Positions 1 to 9,344 of a stretch of 47,457 bases of DNA are shown here, piece by piece. The position numbers and the translations under genes were made by a program. Every line of letters starts with the position of its first letter. Position 1 is the stretch's first letter. Source of the stretch: an uncultured Bacteroidales bacterium (GTDB lineage: Bacteria > Bacteroidota > Bacteroidia > Bacteroidales > UBA932); assembly GCA_900317845.1 (NCBI GenBank), contig ONII01000015.1, positions 1 to 47,457 on the forward strand, given 5' to 3'. The notes below the pieces were generated by a model. The model saw nothing but the letters and a program-made list of their open reading frames with translations, ran no database searches and was not told the DNA's origin.

Positions 1-1
1 C

Positions 2-1273
2 CTGTTCCCTTTCTTCGCCGTCAAAAACGGACACAACTTTGCCAAGAGCATCCTCGGGCAGATGTTTGCCTGCCGGAAGGATATGTTCTACCGCTTTCTG
101 GCCAATGCGGACATCAACTGGCGTCAGATTGTGTACAGCTTCAATCGCAGGCTCCTTAGGCGCATTGCCATGCGTAGTGACTCGGTTAAGAGCAAAGAGC
201 CCCGCTGCCTGATTGCTGATGACACTGACTTCCCGAAGACAGGCCGTAAAGGCGAACTGCTGGGCCGCGTCTTTTCCCATATTGAACACAAGAGCATCCT
301 GGGCTACAAGGGTCTGTTCCTCCTGTATACAGACGGAAAGACACAGACCTTCGCAGACTTCACACTCCAGGGTGAGATGGGCAAGAAGCCGGCCAAGCCT
401 CAGGGCTTGTCCCAGAAGCAGTTGGATGCCAGATATAGCAAGGAACGCGATACGGACAGCCGTGCGGCAAAGCGTGCAGGAGAGTACTTCCAGAGCAAGA
501 TTGACAACCTTATCTACCTTGTCAAGCGGGCCATCCTGGAAGGAATCCGTTTTGACTACCTGCTTGTGGATAGCTGGTTCACCAACAAGGAACTGGTCCA
601 GTTCGTGAAGTCCAGACACATAGGCTGCCATCTTCTGGGCATGATCAAGATGTCTAAGACCAAGTATGACACGACCGAGGGGGCCATGACGGCGAATGCC
701 ATCATAGCCAAGGAATCCAAACGGAAGGGTCATGTCAAATACTCCAGACATTATCGTTTCTATTACTGTGAGGCGGTGGCAACCTTTGCCGGGACACCCG
801 TTAAACTCTTTTTCTATCGCAATGGCCGCAAGGGTGAATGGAATGCGCTGCTTTCCACTAATACCGCCCTTGGTGCCTATGAAGCGTACAAAATATACTC
901 TATGCGCTGGGCTATCGAGGTCTCGTTCGCTGAAGCCAAAAGGCTTCTGAACCTTGGCAAATGCCAGTGCCGCGACTTCGCGTCCCAGATTGCATCCATC
1001 TCGCTCTGCATGCTCCAGTACAACATCCTCGGATACGTCAAGCGGTATGAGTCATACGAGACCATCGGTGGCGTGTTCCGTGATGTGACGCAGGCTTCCG
1101 TAGAACTGACTGTCACCGAGAAGATCTGGGGCATCCTCATGGAGGTTATCCAAACCATCGCTGATGCCTTCAACTTCGACCAGGACGAGATGATGCGGGC
1201 AGTCATAAACAACAATAACAAAGAACTCAATGCCGTCCGACGAGCCTTTGAGGCCCTACAATTGGCGGCTTAA
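2..1273 (+). CDS. IS4-type DDE transposase, 5' end outside window
   Basis: This is a cut-and-paste transposase that acts on the ends of its own insertion sequence. The reading frame is open from base 2, so the gene starts before the window; the first internal ATG is at 62. Numbering from that ATG, the catalytic residues are visible: the first Asp in IADDTDF (about residue 51), the second in LLVDSWF (about 168) and Glu in YSMRWAIEVSFAEAK (about 283). The last motif fits the IS4 signature Y-x2-R-x3-E-x6-K exactly. The stop at 1273 is followed by AT-rich DNA that should hold the right inverted repeat, but its partner is off the window, so the end cannot be set. The element sits directly upstream of the phosphoesterase-SusCD locus. 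Family assignment is firm; the exact IS name is not. Confidence 0.9.
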   Translation: MFPFFAVKNGHNFAKSILGQMFACRKDMFYRFLANADINWRQIVYSFNRRLLRRIAMRSDSVKSKEPRCLIADDTDFPKTGRKGELLGRVFSHIEHKSILGYKGLFLLYTDGKTQTFADFTLQGEMGKKPAKPQGLSQKQLDARYSKERDTDSRAAKRAGEYFQSKIDNLIYLVKRAILEGIRFDYLLVDSWFTNKELVQFVKSRHIGCHLLGMIKMSKTKYDTTEGAMTANAIIAKESKRKGHVKYSRHYRFYYCEAVATFAGTPVKLFFYRNGRKGEWNALLSTNTALGAYEAYKIYSMRWAIEVSFAEAKRLLNLGKCQCRDFASQIASISLCMLQYNILGYVKRYESYETIGGVFRDVTQASVELTVTEKIWGILMEVIQTIADAFNFDQDEMMRAVINNNNKELNAVRRAFEALQLAA

Positions 1274-1356
1274 ATCACTTGCGAAACTTAAATTAATAAA
1301 AATCTCAATTATTTTAACCTTGTTTCGTGATTATTTTGTAATTTTACTTGTCAAAA

Positions 1357-3315
1357 ATGAACAATATGATGCTTAATCATTTCCTCCGGCCTGTCCGGTT
1401 TATTCTATTCGGTGTTTGCCTGATATGTTGTACCCGGAAAGAAACGCCTGTCCAGTCATTGGAAAGCGTCCAGTTCGCTGTCCCGGAAAAGATGGAAATC
1501 GCCTATGGCGCCAGTACCATTTCCTTCCGTGTACAGTTTTCCAAATCGCCTTCTTCCGGCGACAACCTGTCCTTGGGAAGCCTGGGCGCCTGTCCCATTC
1601 TGAATATCGGCACAACTTCCTTCGATGTGGACATCAGTTCCCTGTGGGGCCAGTCGTTCGGCAATGGGTTGTACAATGTGACGCTGCACCGTGGAACCGC
1701 CAGCCGGAAGATGGGGCAGATGCAGGTGATAATAAAGGCCGATGACGCAGAGGAACTCAAGCCTGCAGCCGGTGCCACCGTTTACGGAAAAGTGATCTGT
1801 GGCGGTGAGGGCGTCCCGGATGCCGTAGTGTCCGATGGCATCAATGCGGTGAAGACGGACAAGGACGGAACTTATCAGCTCCCGTCCAAGAAGTATCACG
1901 GATATGTGTTCGTGAGCGTACCTTCCGGGTATGAGCCCTCCCGTAGCGGCATCCTTCCCGTGATTCACCGGCAACTCTCGGCGGGCGTCAGTACGCCTGA
2001 ACGGGTAGACTTCACCTTGAACAAAGCCGTCGGCCAGGAAAACCACACCATGCTCATGCTGGGCGATATCCACCTGGCCAACCGCACCGACGACCGCAAG
2101 CAATTCAGGGATTTTGTGACCGATATCAACAGTTACGTCTCCCAGGCTACAGGTAAGATTTATGGAATGACCCTGGGCGACATGACCTGGGACCTGTACT
2201 GGGAAACCAATAATTACGGATACAGGGAATACCTGGCCGATGCGCAGGCCATCACCGGCCTTACCATTTATCAGACTATCGGCAACCATGACCACAGCAT
2301 GTACCAAACCGGGGATTTCAATACGGTTAAAGAGTACAAGGAAGTGATAGGGCCCACGTATTATTCCTTCAACGTAGGCAAGGTTCACTACATTGTGCTG
2401 GATGACGTGGAGTGCACCAATGCCACCCCTACTACGGACAATAATGGAAAGGCCTGCTACGTAAGGGATTACAATGCTTCCCTGGTCCAGGACCAGCTGG
2501 AATGGCTGGCTAAGGATCTTTCCTTCGTTCCCGCCTCCACTCCGCTTGTGGTCACCATGCATATCCCCCTGTACAAACAGGGCGGGAGCTACCGCTTCGA
2601 CAGCAACGGCTCTCAATTCGAACACATCCTCAAGCCTTATAGCCGGGTTCAACTGTTTACAGCCCATACGCACACGGTTTATAATGTGGACAAGAGCAGC
2701 GACACCCACATCTTTGAGCACAATGCCGGCGCCATCTGCGGAACCTGGTGGTGGAGCGCCAAGGAGACGCCCGGCATCCATATCGGCCAGGACGGTTCTC
2801 CCGGCGGATATATGATTCTGAAGGTGAACGGGGACAGCTTCACCTGGCAGTTCAAACCCACCGGCGGTTCGGTCAACGAGCAGTTCCGTGCCTATGACCG
2901 CAACCAGATTCACATTACGGCCGACAAATACGTCGCTTCCGGAGATGCGGCGCATAAAGGTGACTTCGAGCCCGGACTTTGGGCAACGGCTTCATCGGCC
3001 AATGAGGTGTACATCAATGTCTGGAACTGGGACCCTTCCTGGCAGGTGGAAGTGACAGAGGGCGGTACGCCCCTCACGGTTACCCGGGAAACCCAGATGG
3101 ATCCGCTGCACCTGATTGCCTACACGGCCAAGCGGCTGAACAAGAACGCCACGGCTTCTTTCCCTACCGGTACCAACAACCACATGTTCAAGGTAAAGGC
3201 TTCGTCGGAGAATTCCACCCTGGAAATCAAGGTCACCGATGGCTTCGGCACGGTGTATACCGAGTCCATGACGCGTCCCCGCGCGTTCTCCATAGACACC
3301 TATAAACATTTGTAG
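1357..3315 (+). CDS. Surface calcineurin-like metallophosphoesterase lipoprotein
   Basis: A predicted exported phosphatase or phosphodiesterase of about 652 residues. The ATG at 1357 is preferred over a TTG at 1348. The N-terminus has a hydrophobic stretch ending in LICC, a lipobox with acylation at Cys24 or Cys25. An N-terminal beta-rich region (about 30-225) resembles the MetallophosN type. The calcineurin fold then shows GDIH (about 236), GDMTWD (274), GNHD (309), MHIP (about 401) and AHTH (436), a full set of two-metal ligands with A for G in the last motif. The C-terminal 150 residues match the MetallophosC arrangement. It precedes SusC and SusD, so it probably works at the cell surface or in the periplasm on a phosphorylated substrate. 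The substrate is not readable from sequence. Its last 13 codons are repeated at 4016-4053. Confidence 0.88.
   Translation: MNNMMLNHFLRPVRFILFGVCLICCTRKETPVQSLESVQFAVPEKMEIAYGASTISFRVQFSKSPSSGDNLSLGSLGACPILNIGTTSFDVDISSLWGQSFGNGLYNVTLHRGTASRKMGQMQVIIKADDAEELKPAAGATVYGKVICGGEGVPDAVVSDGINAVKTDKDGTYQLPSKKYHGYVFVSVPSGYEPSRSGILPVIHRQLSAGVSTPERVDFTLNKAVGQENHTMLMLGDIHLANRTDDRKQFRDFVTDINSYVSQATGKIYGMTLGDMTWDLYWETNNYGYREYLADAQAITGLTIYQTIGNHDHSMYQTGDFNTVKEYKEVIGPTYYSFNVGKVHYIVLDDVECTNATPTTDNNGKACYVRDYNASLVQDQLEWLAKDLSFVPASTPLVVTMHIPLYKQGGSYRFDSNGSQFEHILKPYSRVQLFTAHTHTVYNVDKSSDTHIFEHNAGAICGTWWWSAKETPGIHIGQDGSPGGYMILKVNGDSFTWQFKPTGGSVNEQFRAYDRNQIHITADKYVASGDAAHKGDFEPGLWATASSANEVYINVWNWDPSWQVEVTEGGTPLTVTRETQMDPLHLIAYTAKRLNKNATASFPTGTNNHMFKVKASSENSTLEIKVTDGFGTVYTESMTRPRAFSIDTYKHL
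3272..3309 (+). repeat. Direct repeat copy 1 (end of phosphoesterase gene)
   Basis: These 38 bases encode the C-terminus RPRAFSIDTYKH of the phosphoesterase. They match 4016-4053 at 36 of 38 positions. The two copies lie 744 bases apart and bracket an AT-rich cassette holding a C10 protease tail and a small lipoprotein gene. Confidence 0.93.
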
Positions 3316-3569
3316 ATTGTGACGGTTATTCTTCTTTATCATCACAAACAGAGTATCGTTTGTATCTATTAGAAACTTACATGCGGTATCCCGACCAATT
3401 AACTTTATTTGATTCAACGATCTGCAATTATTGGAGCCATGTGTCTTATCACATGAATTGGGGATGGGCAGGACAATCTGACGGATATTATGATGATCCA
3501 AATGTGACAACAAGTGGTATAACATACCATTTCACAAGTGATCGTAAGGATTTATTGATAACTCCATAG
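3306..3569 (+). pseudogene. C-terminal remnant of a C10 (streptopain-like) peptidase
   Basis: The frame is open from 3306 and reads TFVDCDGY, then about 45 residues later YHMNWGWAGQSDGYY, and ends DRKDLLITP. In the papain-like C10 family the catalytic His precedes a VxDGY segment and the NWGWGG segment follows it. This is therefore the last third of such a protease. The catalytic Cys and His are missing because the fragment starts just after the His position, exactly where the direct repeat ends. Base composition is AT-rich and unlike the flanking SusCD locus. Bacteroides C10 proteases are often encoded next to small lipoproteins, and one follows here. The fragment cannot be an active enzyme. 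Confidence 0.75.
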
Positions 3570-3579
3570 TTTATTATAT

Positions 3580-4008
3580 ATGAGAATAAGACTATTCATA
3601 TTGTTCTTGGTGATTATCCCGTTATTTGTTGCATGTCAGATGAAGAAGGAGGGGGGATATCAGTTTCGTCGGGTATATATACTTGAAGGAGAGAAAATTA
3701 TTGATGCTCAGAACCATGAAGTACAGTTTGGTTTGGAAGGTGGTCAGGTAACGCTCGAATATGTAGGTCCTTCTTCATTCAGTATTGTTGGATTGAGCGC
3801 AACTTCTGGTGTTATAGTAGAAACAGTTGATAATGCTAAACCTTTGGACAATACGTTTAATGACGATAGAGATTCATACACGTGGGTTATGCAGACTGTA
3901 TTAATCAATGCCAATCCGACAACTTCTTTCAGAAAAGTCCAATGTTACGTGGTTTCAGATGCGGCAAATGGATTTGCTGCACCACTGACGATTATTCAAT
4001 CGAATTGA
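3580..4008 (+). CDS. Small lipoprotein of unknown function in AT-rich cassette
   Basis: A 142-residue predicted lipoprotein. The signal ends in LFVAC with acylation at Cys19. The mature part is beta-rich and ends in a strand APLTIIQSN, which resembles the last strand of BACON or Ig-like domains; no catalytic motif is visible. It starts 10 bases after the C10 remnant. In Bacteroides fragilis, C10 proteases have linked propeptide-like inhibitor lipoproteins, so an inhibitor or accessory role is possible, but that is inference from position. Codon use is AT-rich compared with its neighbours, which suggests transfer. The reading frame looks intact, so it may be the only working gene of the inserted cassette. 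Confidence 0.7.
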   Translation: MRIRLFILFLVIIPLFVACQMKKEGGYQFRRVYILEGEKIIDAQNHEVQFGLEGGQVTLEYVGPSSFSIVGLSATSGVIVETVDNAKPLDNTFNDDRDSYTWVMQTVLINANPTTSFRKVQCYVVSDAANGFAAPLTIIQSN

Positions 4009-4015
4009 TGCAATT

Positions 4016-4053
4016 CGCGTCCCCGCGCGTTCTCCATAGATACCTATAAACAC
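4016..4053 (+). repeat. Direct repeat copy 2 (right border of cassette)
   Basis: A second copy of the phosphoesterase 3' end. It still reads RPRAFSIDTYKH followed by a stop, 34 bases before the SusC start. It differs from copy 1 by two C/T changes. It marks the right border of the AT-rich insertion and probably represents the original gene end or a duplicated attachment site. Confidence 0.93.
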
Positions 4054-4086
4054 TAACCATATTTATTTATTAACCAAACATTACCT

Positions 4087-7000
4087 ATGAGACAGATCAA
4101 ACGAATTGCTGTTTGCCTGGTCTTGGCCCTGGGAGCGCTTTGGCAGCTTCAGGCCCAGAACCGGGCCGTTAACGGCACTGTCCAGGATGCGTCCGGACAG
4201 CCCGTTATCGGAGCCGTCGTCATGGTCCCCGGCACCACCAATGCCGTGGTCACCGACGCCGATGGTCATTTCTCGATCCGTGTAGGGGCAGGGGACGCTT
4301 CCCTGGAAGTGTCGTGCCTGGGCTACACGGGACAAACCCTTCAGGTCTCCGCCGCTCAGGCTACGGTATCGGTTACCCTCCAGGAGGATACCATGATGCT
4401 GGAAGAGACGGTGGTGGTAGGTTACGGCGTACAGAAGAAGGTGAACCTCACCGGCGCCGTCACCTCCGTAGACACCAAGGAACTGCAGGACCGTACCTCC
4501 CACAGCCTTACCAACATGCTGCAGGGCGCCGTTCCGGGCCTGAACATTTCTACCAGCTCCGGTAACCCCGGCAGCGTGGGCTCCCTGAACATCCGCGGTA
4601 TCACCTCCATCAACGAGGCCGAGCCGCTGGTACTCATCGACGGTTCCGAGGGAGACCTCTCCCGCGTGAATGCGGCCGACGTGGAGAACATCTCCGTAAT
4701 CAAGGACGCCTCTGCCGCAGCCATTTACGGTGCCCGTGCCGCCTACGGCGTCATCCTGGTCACCACCAAAACCGGCACCGAGAAAGGCGGAAGGGCCAAG
4801 GTGCACTATTCCGGCCGCTGGGGCTGGGAAGAGCCCACGGTTTCCACCGACTTCGAAACCCGCGGTTACTGGTCGGTGTACACGGTGGACAAGTTCTGGG
4901 CTTCGGACGCCGGTAAAAACTACACCACGTACACGGCCCACGACATGGCCGAACTCCTGGCCCGCGTGAACGACAAGACCGAGAATCCCGCCCGTCCCTG
5001 GGCGGTGCAGGAAGTGCGCAACGGCCGCAACCAGTGGATATATTATGCCAATACCGACTGGTACCACGAGCTCTATAACGACAAGCACCCCGTCCAGCAG
5101 CACAGTATCTCCGTCACCGGTGGCAACAAGGACATCAAATACTATCTGTCCGGCGCCTACGACCGCCAGAGCGGTATCATCAAGATGAATCCAGACGTGT
5201 TCCAGAAGTTCAACCTCCGGGCAAAGATAGACGCTCGCCTGAACAAGTACATGCGCCTGTCCAACAACACGTCCTTCTACAGCAGCTCCTACAACTATCC
5301 GGGCGGTAGCAGCATCCAGGACTCCTTTGCGTATGCTTCCCGCCATGCCCTGGCCAGCTTCCCGCTCCAGAACCCGGACGGCAGCTGGCTGTATGCCACA
5401 CCCATGATTGCCGGCAACTACAATGTGGCCAACGGCCGGCATCTGCTGTTCGCCGAGGGGAAGGCCCGCAACCAGCAGAATCGTTCCGACTTGTCCAATA
5501 CGACGGAACTCAAAATTACTCCGTTCAAGGACCTCACCATTACAGCCAATTACACCTACAGGCTGTACCAGAACCGCAATCAGTACCGTAGCGTAAACTT
5601 CAAGTACCGCCAATACCCTGACGCCGACTATGAGTATTACACTACCGGCGCCGGTGAAGACGCCCTGCAGGAGACCATCACCACCAACCAGCGGCACACG
5701 GCCAACATCTTTGCCACCTACGACCACACCTTTGCCGATGCCCACCGCCTCACCGTGACGGCCGGCTCCAACTTTGAGGTCTGGTCCAGCAAAGCCGTGG
5801 GCGCCATAGGCAAAAACCTGCTATCGGAAACCCTGAACGACCTGAACCTGGTGGGCCCGGATGCTACCGGCAACGTGCTCACGGAAGTGTCCGGCGGGCA
5901 GAATGAATATGCCATCGCCGGCTTCTTCGGCCGTATCAATTACAACTACAAGGAACGCTACCTGTTGGAGGTTTCGGGCCGCTACGACGGTACGTCCCGC
6001 TTCCGCAGCGGTCATCAGTGGGGTTTCTTCCCGTCGGCCTCCCTGGGCTGGCGTATCTCGGAAGAACCGTTCTTCCAGCCCGCCCGCAGCCATGTGGACA
6101 ACCTCAAACTGCGTGTCTCCTACGGCCGGCTGGGCAACCAGGTGGTTCGCACCGCTTCCGGCGCCCAGAACTATTACGCCTACCTCCGCGAGATTTCCAT
6201 CGAAGACTTCAAGGCCTACTCCTTCGGCGAAGGCACCACCATGGGTAAATATGCCACGCTGGGCGCTCCGGTGGACGCCAATCTTACCTGGGAAACGGCC
6301 GAGCAGTGGAATGTGGGCGTAGATTTTGCCGCCTTCAAGAACCGCCTCACCTTCACCGGTGAAATTTATCAGCGCAATACCCTGAACATGCTCACCGCCG
6401 GTCCGGATTTGCCGGCCGTGTATGGCGCGGCTTCCCCGCAGACCAATGCGGCTGACCTCAAGACCCAGGGCTACGAGCTGTCCATCGGCTGGAGAGACCA
6501 GTTCTCCCTGTTCGGACGTCCGTTCGGCTATGGCGTCCGTGCCACGCTGAGCGACTATCGTTCCTACATTACCCGCTTCAACAATCCCACCAAGTCGCTG
6601 GCCATGTCTTACTATGAGGGCATGCGCCTGGGCGAAATCTGGGGCTTCGAGGTGGACGGCCTCTTTGCCAGTGACGAAGAAGCGCAGAAGTACACCACCG
6701 AAGTACTGGACTGCAGCGGGTACATCAGCTCCCGCATGACCGGTGGCTTCCTGGGCGGCGACCTCCGCTTTGTGGACCAGGACAACGACGGCCATTACCA
6801 GATTGACGAGAACGGTCACTATGTGCTGGACGCGAACGGCAACAAGATTCTGCTGCCGGAAGATCAGTGGCGGGTGAACACCCTCTCGCTGGGCTCCAAC
6901 ACCGTGGACGACCCCGGCGACCGCAAAATCCTGGGCAATGCCCTGGCCAGCCTCCAGTACGGCCTCACCCTGAGCTTCGACTACATGGGCTTTGACGTGC

Positions 7001-7482
7001 AGGCTTTCTTCCAGGGAACCGGTGACCATTACTGGTATCCGGCCGGCATGAACTACATGTTCTGGGGCCCGTACAGCTATCCGTACGTCTCCTTCCTCCA
7101 GCGCGACTTTATCGACCGCGTCTGGTCCGTGGAGAATCCTAACACCTACTTCCCGCGTCCGCGCGCCTATTCCTCTACCGGCGGCGAGCTGTCCAAGGTG
7201 AACAGCCGCTACCTGCAGAACATCCGCTACCTGCGCTTCAAGAACCTCACCGTAGGTTACAGCCTTCCGTCCAAGATTACCCGCAAGATTGGCATCGACA
7301 AAGTGCGTGTGTACTTCTCCGGCGAAAACCTGGCCTACTGGTCTCCGCTCAAGAAGAATACGCTGTACCTGGATCCGGAAAGCGCCTATACGCGTAGTGG
7401 AACTGGCAATTCTGCCGCACAGGATCACATGAGCTATCCCTGGCAGAAGACCTTCATGTTTGGCGTAGAAATCACTTTCTAA
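4087..7482 (+). CDS. SusC/RagA-type TonB-linked outer membrane transporter
   Basis: An outer membrane beta-barrel that imports a ligand captured by its SusD partner, powered by TonB. It has 1131 residues, typical of SusC. A signal peptide occupies residues 1-23. A carboxypeptidase-regulatory-like domain (about 27-100; GTVQDASGQPVIGA) is followed by the SusC signature EETVVVGYG (about 106-114). The plug domain has LNIRGITS and LVLIDG (about 167-186) and IYGARAAYGVILVTTK (about 203-218). The barrel ends in FMFGVEITF, with the terminal aromatic residue expected for BAM-dependent insertion. SusD follows after 18 bases, so they form one transcription unit. The ligand is unknown; the upstream phosphoesterase suggests a phosphorylated molecule. 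Confidence 0.97.
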   Translation: MRQIKRIAVCLVLALGALWQLQAQNRAVNGTVQDASGQPVIGAVVMVPGTTNAVVTDADGHFSIRVGAGDASLEVSCLGYTGQTLQVSAAQATVSVTLQEDTMMLEETVVVGYGVQKKVNLTGAVTSVDTKELQDRTSHSLTNMLQGAVPGLNISTSSGNPGSVGSLNIRGITSINEAEPLVLIDGSEGDLSRVNAADVENISVIKDASAAAIYGARAAYGVILVTTKTGTEKGGRAKVHYSGRWGWEEPTVSTDFETRGYWSVYTVDKFWASDAGKNYTTYTAHDMAELLARVNDKTENPARPWAVQEVRNGRNQWIYYANTDWYHELYNDKHPVQQHSISVTGGNKDIKYYLSGAYDRQSGIIKMNPDVFQKFNLRAKIDARLNKYMRLSNNTSFYSSSYNYPGGSSIQDSFAYASRHALASFPLQNPDGSWLYATPMIAGNYNVANGRHLLFAEGKARNQQNRSDLSNTTELKITPFKDLTITANYTYRLYQNRNQYRSVNFKYRQYPDADYEYYTTGAGEDALQETITTNQRHTANIFATYDHTFADAHRLTVTAGSNFEVWSSKAVGAIGKNLLSETLNDLNLVGPDATGNVLTEVSGGQNEYAIAGFFGRINYNYKERYLLEVSGRYDGTSRFRSGHQWGFFPSASLGWRISEEPFFQPARSHVDNLKLRVSYGRLGNQVVRTASGAQNYYAYLREISIEDFKAYSFGEGTTMGKYATLGAPVDANLTWETAEQWNVGVDFAAFKNRLTFTGEIYQRNTLNMLTAGPDLPAVYGAASPQTNAADLKTQGYELSIGWRDQFSLFGRPFGYGVRATLSDYRSYITRFNNPTKSLAMSYYEGMRLGEIWGFEVDGLFASDEEAQKYTTEVLDCSGYISSRMTGGFLGGDLRFVDQDNDGHYQIDENGHYVLDANGNKILLPEDQWRVNTLSLGSNTVDDPGDRKILGNALASLQYGLTLSFDYMGFDVQAFFQGTGDHYWYPAGMNYMFWGPYSYPYVSFLQRDFIDRVWSVENPNTYFPRPRAYSSTGGELSKVNSRYLQNIRYLRFKNLTVGYSLPSKITRKIGIDKVRVYFSGENLAYWSPLKKNTLYLDPESAYTRSGTGNSAAQDHMSYPWQKTFMFGVEITF

Positions 7483-7500
7483 AAGAGGGAGGACAAGACC

Positions 7501-9330
7501 ATGAAAAGATATATTTTACCTGCTATCGCAATTATTGCCTGCCTTACCTCCTGCAGCAAGTTCCTGGACCGTACGCCCAAGGACACCCTGGCCCCGGAGA
7601 ACTATTTCCGGAACGAGACCGACCTGCAGCTGTTCTCCAATACCTTCTATAACAACCTGCTCAACAAGGAACCGTACAGCGAGCAGAGCGACCAGCTGGT
7701 GTGCCTGAACCTGTCGGCCTTCCTGCGCGGCGGCAATTCCCGCACCGTTCCCAACAGCGGCGGTGGATGGGGAAGCGGCTCCGGCGCCTGGGGCGACCTC
7801 CGCAAGATGAACACCCTGCTGGAATACATCGGCCAGTGCGAGGACAAGGATGCCGTGGTGAAGTACACGGCCCTCACGCGCTTCTTCCGCGCCTACTTCT
7901 ACTTTAACATGGTGGTACGTTTTGGCGATGTCCCGTGGATTGACGAGCAGCTGGAGTCCAACTCCGACAACCTGTACCGTCCGCGCGACAGCCGCGAAGT
8001 GGTGATGGGCCATATGCTGGATGATATCGACTATGCCATTGAACATCTGCCTGCTGCGGTGAGCCCCTATCGCGTGAACCGCTGGACGGCGCTGGCCCTG
8101 AAGGCCCGTTTCTGCCTGTTCGAAGGCACCTTCCGCAAGTACCACAGCCCTGCTGTACATCCGGAAATGTACGTGGTGGACCTTCCTGCCGACAGCCGCA
8201 GCGCCGCCGACTACCTGGGTCTGGCCGCCGCTGCCGCCAGCGAAATCATGAAGGACGGCCCGTACACGCTGGCCCAGGTGGACGACTACCGTAAGCTCTT
8301 TGCCAACGTAGACGCCAACAAGAACGAATTCATCCTGGCCATCAAGAACGACCAGAGCCTGCAAATCTGCAACAACGCCACGGCATTTGCCATGATGCCC
8401 ACCCAGGGCACGCCCGGCTTCACGCGTAAGTTTGTAGCCAGTGTGCTCATGGCCGACGGCACCCGCTTCACGGACCAGGCCGGATGGGAAACCATGCAGT
8501 ATGTGGACGAGATGCAGGGCCGCGATCCCCGTCTGGCGGCCATCACCGTATGCCCCGGAAACGTGTGGCTGGGCGACGAAGCCGTCAGCCCTACGGACCT
8601 CGGGTGCAGCGTCACCGGTTACCAGGTGGTGAAGTTTGTGATGGACAAAACCCTCCCGGAATGGGGACGTGTGGACAAGTCCTACAATGACATGCCCGTG
8701 TTCCGCTATGCCGAGGTGCTGCTGAACTACGCGGAAGCCAAGGCAGAACTGGGAACCCTTTCCCAGGACGATGTGGACGCTACGGTGAACGCCCTGCGCG
8801 ACCGCGTGGGCATGGCGGCTCACCTGGATATGGAGACGGCCAACGCCACCCCCGACCCGTACCTGCTGTCGGAGGAATTCGGCTACCGGAACGTGAGTGG
8901 CGCCAACCAGGGTGTTATCCTGGAAATCCGCCGCGAGCGTGCCCTGGAGCTGGCCATGGAAGGCTTCCGCCTCACCGACCTCCTACGCTGGAGAGAAGGC
9001 AAGTGCCTGGAGCAGCCCATCTACGGCATGTATTTCCCCGGTGTGGGACAATACGACCTTACCGGAGACGGAACCCCGGACATCTACCTCTGGCAAAATG
9101 TGGATCCCAAGACCAAGGACATGACCGGCTTCGAGCTGGGTGTTTCCACGGGCATTGAACTCACGGAGGAGACCACCGGTTTCGTATACCACCACGGCAA
9201 TGTTTCCCGCAGCTTCAACGAAGCCCGCGACTATTACTATCCCATCCCCACCAAGGAACGCCAGCTCTACCATGAGAAAGGGGTAGACCTGAAACAGAAT
9301 CCGGGTTGGGTAGACGGTTTGAGCTACTAA
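7501..9330 (+). CDS. SusD/RagB-family surface glycan- or ligand-binding lipoprotein
   Basis: A 609-residue SusD homologue that caps the SusC barrel and binds the substrate. The lipobox LTSC places the lipidated Cys at residue 18. The early motif KFLDRTPKDT and the helical TPR-like scaffold with FFRAYFYFNMVVRFGDVPWID are typical of RagB/SusD proteins. So is the C-terminal ALELAMEGFRLTDLLRWREGK segment followed by YYPIPTKE. It is larger than many SusD proteins (about 500-550 residues). It lies between SusC and a BACON-domain lipoprotein in the same operon. The specificity loop cannot be assigned from sequence alone. Confidence 0.97.
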   Translation: MKRYILPAIAIIACLTSCSKFLDRTPKDTLAPENYFRNETDLQLFSNTFYNNLLNKEPYSEQSDQLVCLNLSAFLRGGNSRTVPNSGGGWGSGSGAWGDLRKMNTLLEYIGQCEDKDAVVKYTALTRFFRAYFYFNMVVRFGDVPWIDEQLESNSDNLYRPRDSREVVMGHMLDDIDYAIEHLPAAVSPYRVNRWTALALKARFCLFEGTFRKYHSPAVHPEMYVVDLPADSRSAADYLGLAAAAASEIMKDGPYTLAQVDDYRKLFANVDANKNEFILAIKNDQSLQICNNATAFAMMPTQGTPGFTRKFVASVLMADGTRFTDQAGWETMQYVDEMQGRDPRLAAITVCPGNVWLGDEAVSPTDLGCSVTGYQVVKFVMDKTLPEWGRVDKSYNDMPVFRYAEVLLNYAEAKAELGTLSQDDVDATVNALRDRVGMAAHLDMETANATPDPYLLSEEFGYRNVSGANQGVILEIRRERALELAMEGFRLTDLLRWREGKCLEQPIYGMYFPGVGQYDLTGDGTPDIYLWQNVDPKTKDMTGFELGVSTGIELTEETTGFVYHHGNVSRSFNEARDYYYPIPTKERQLYHEKGVDLKQNPGWVDGLSY

Positions 9331-9344
9331 TCTATTAGAAGTTT

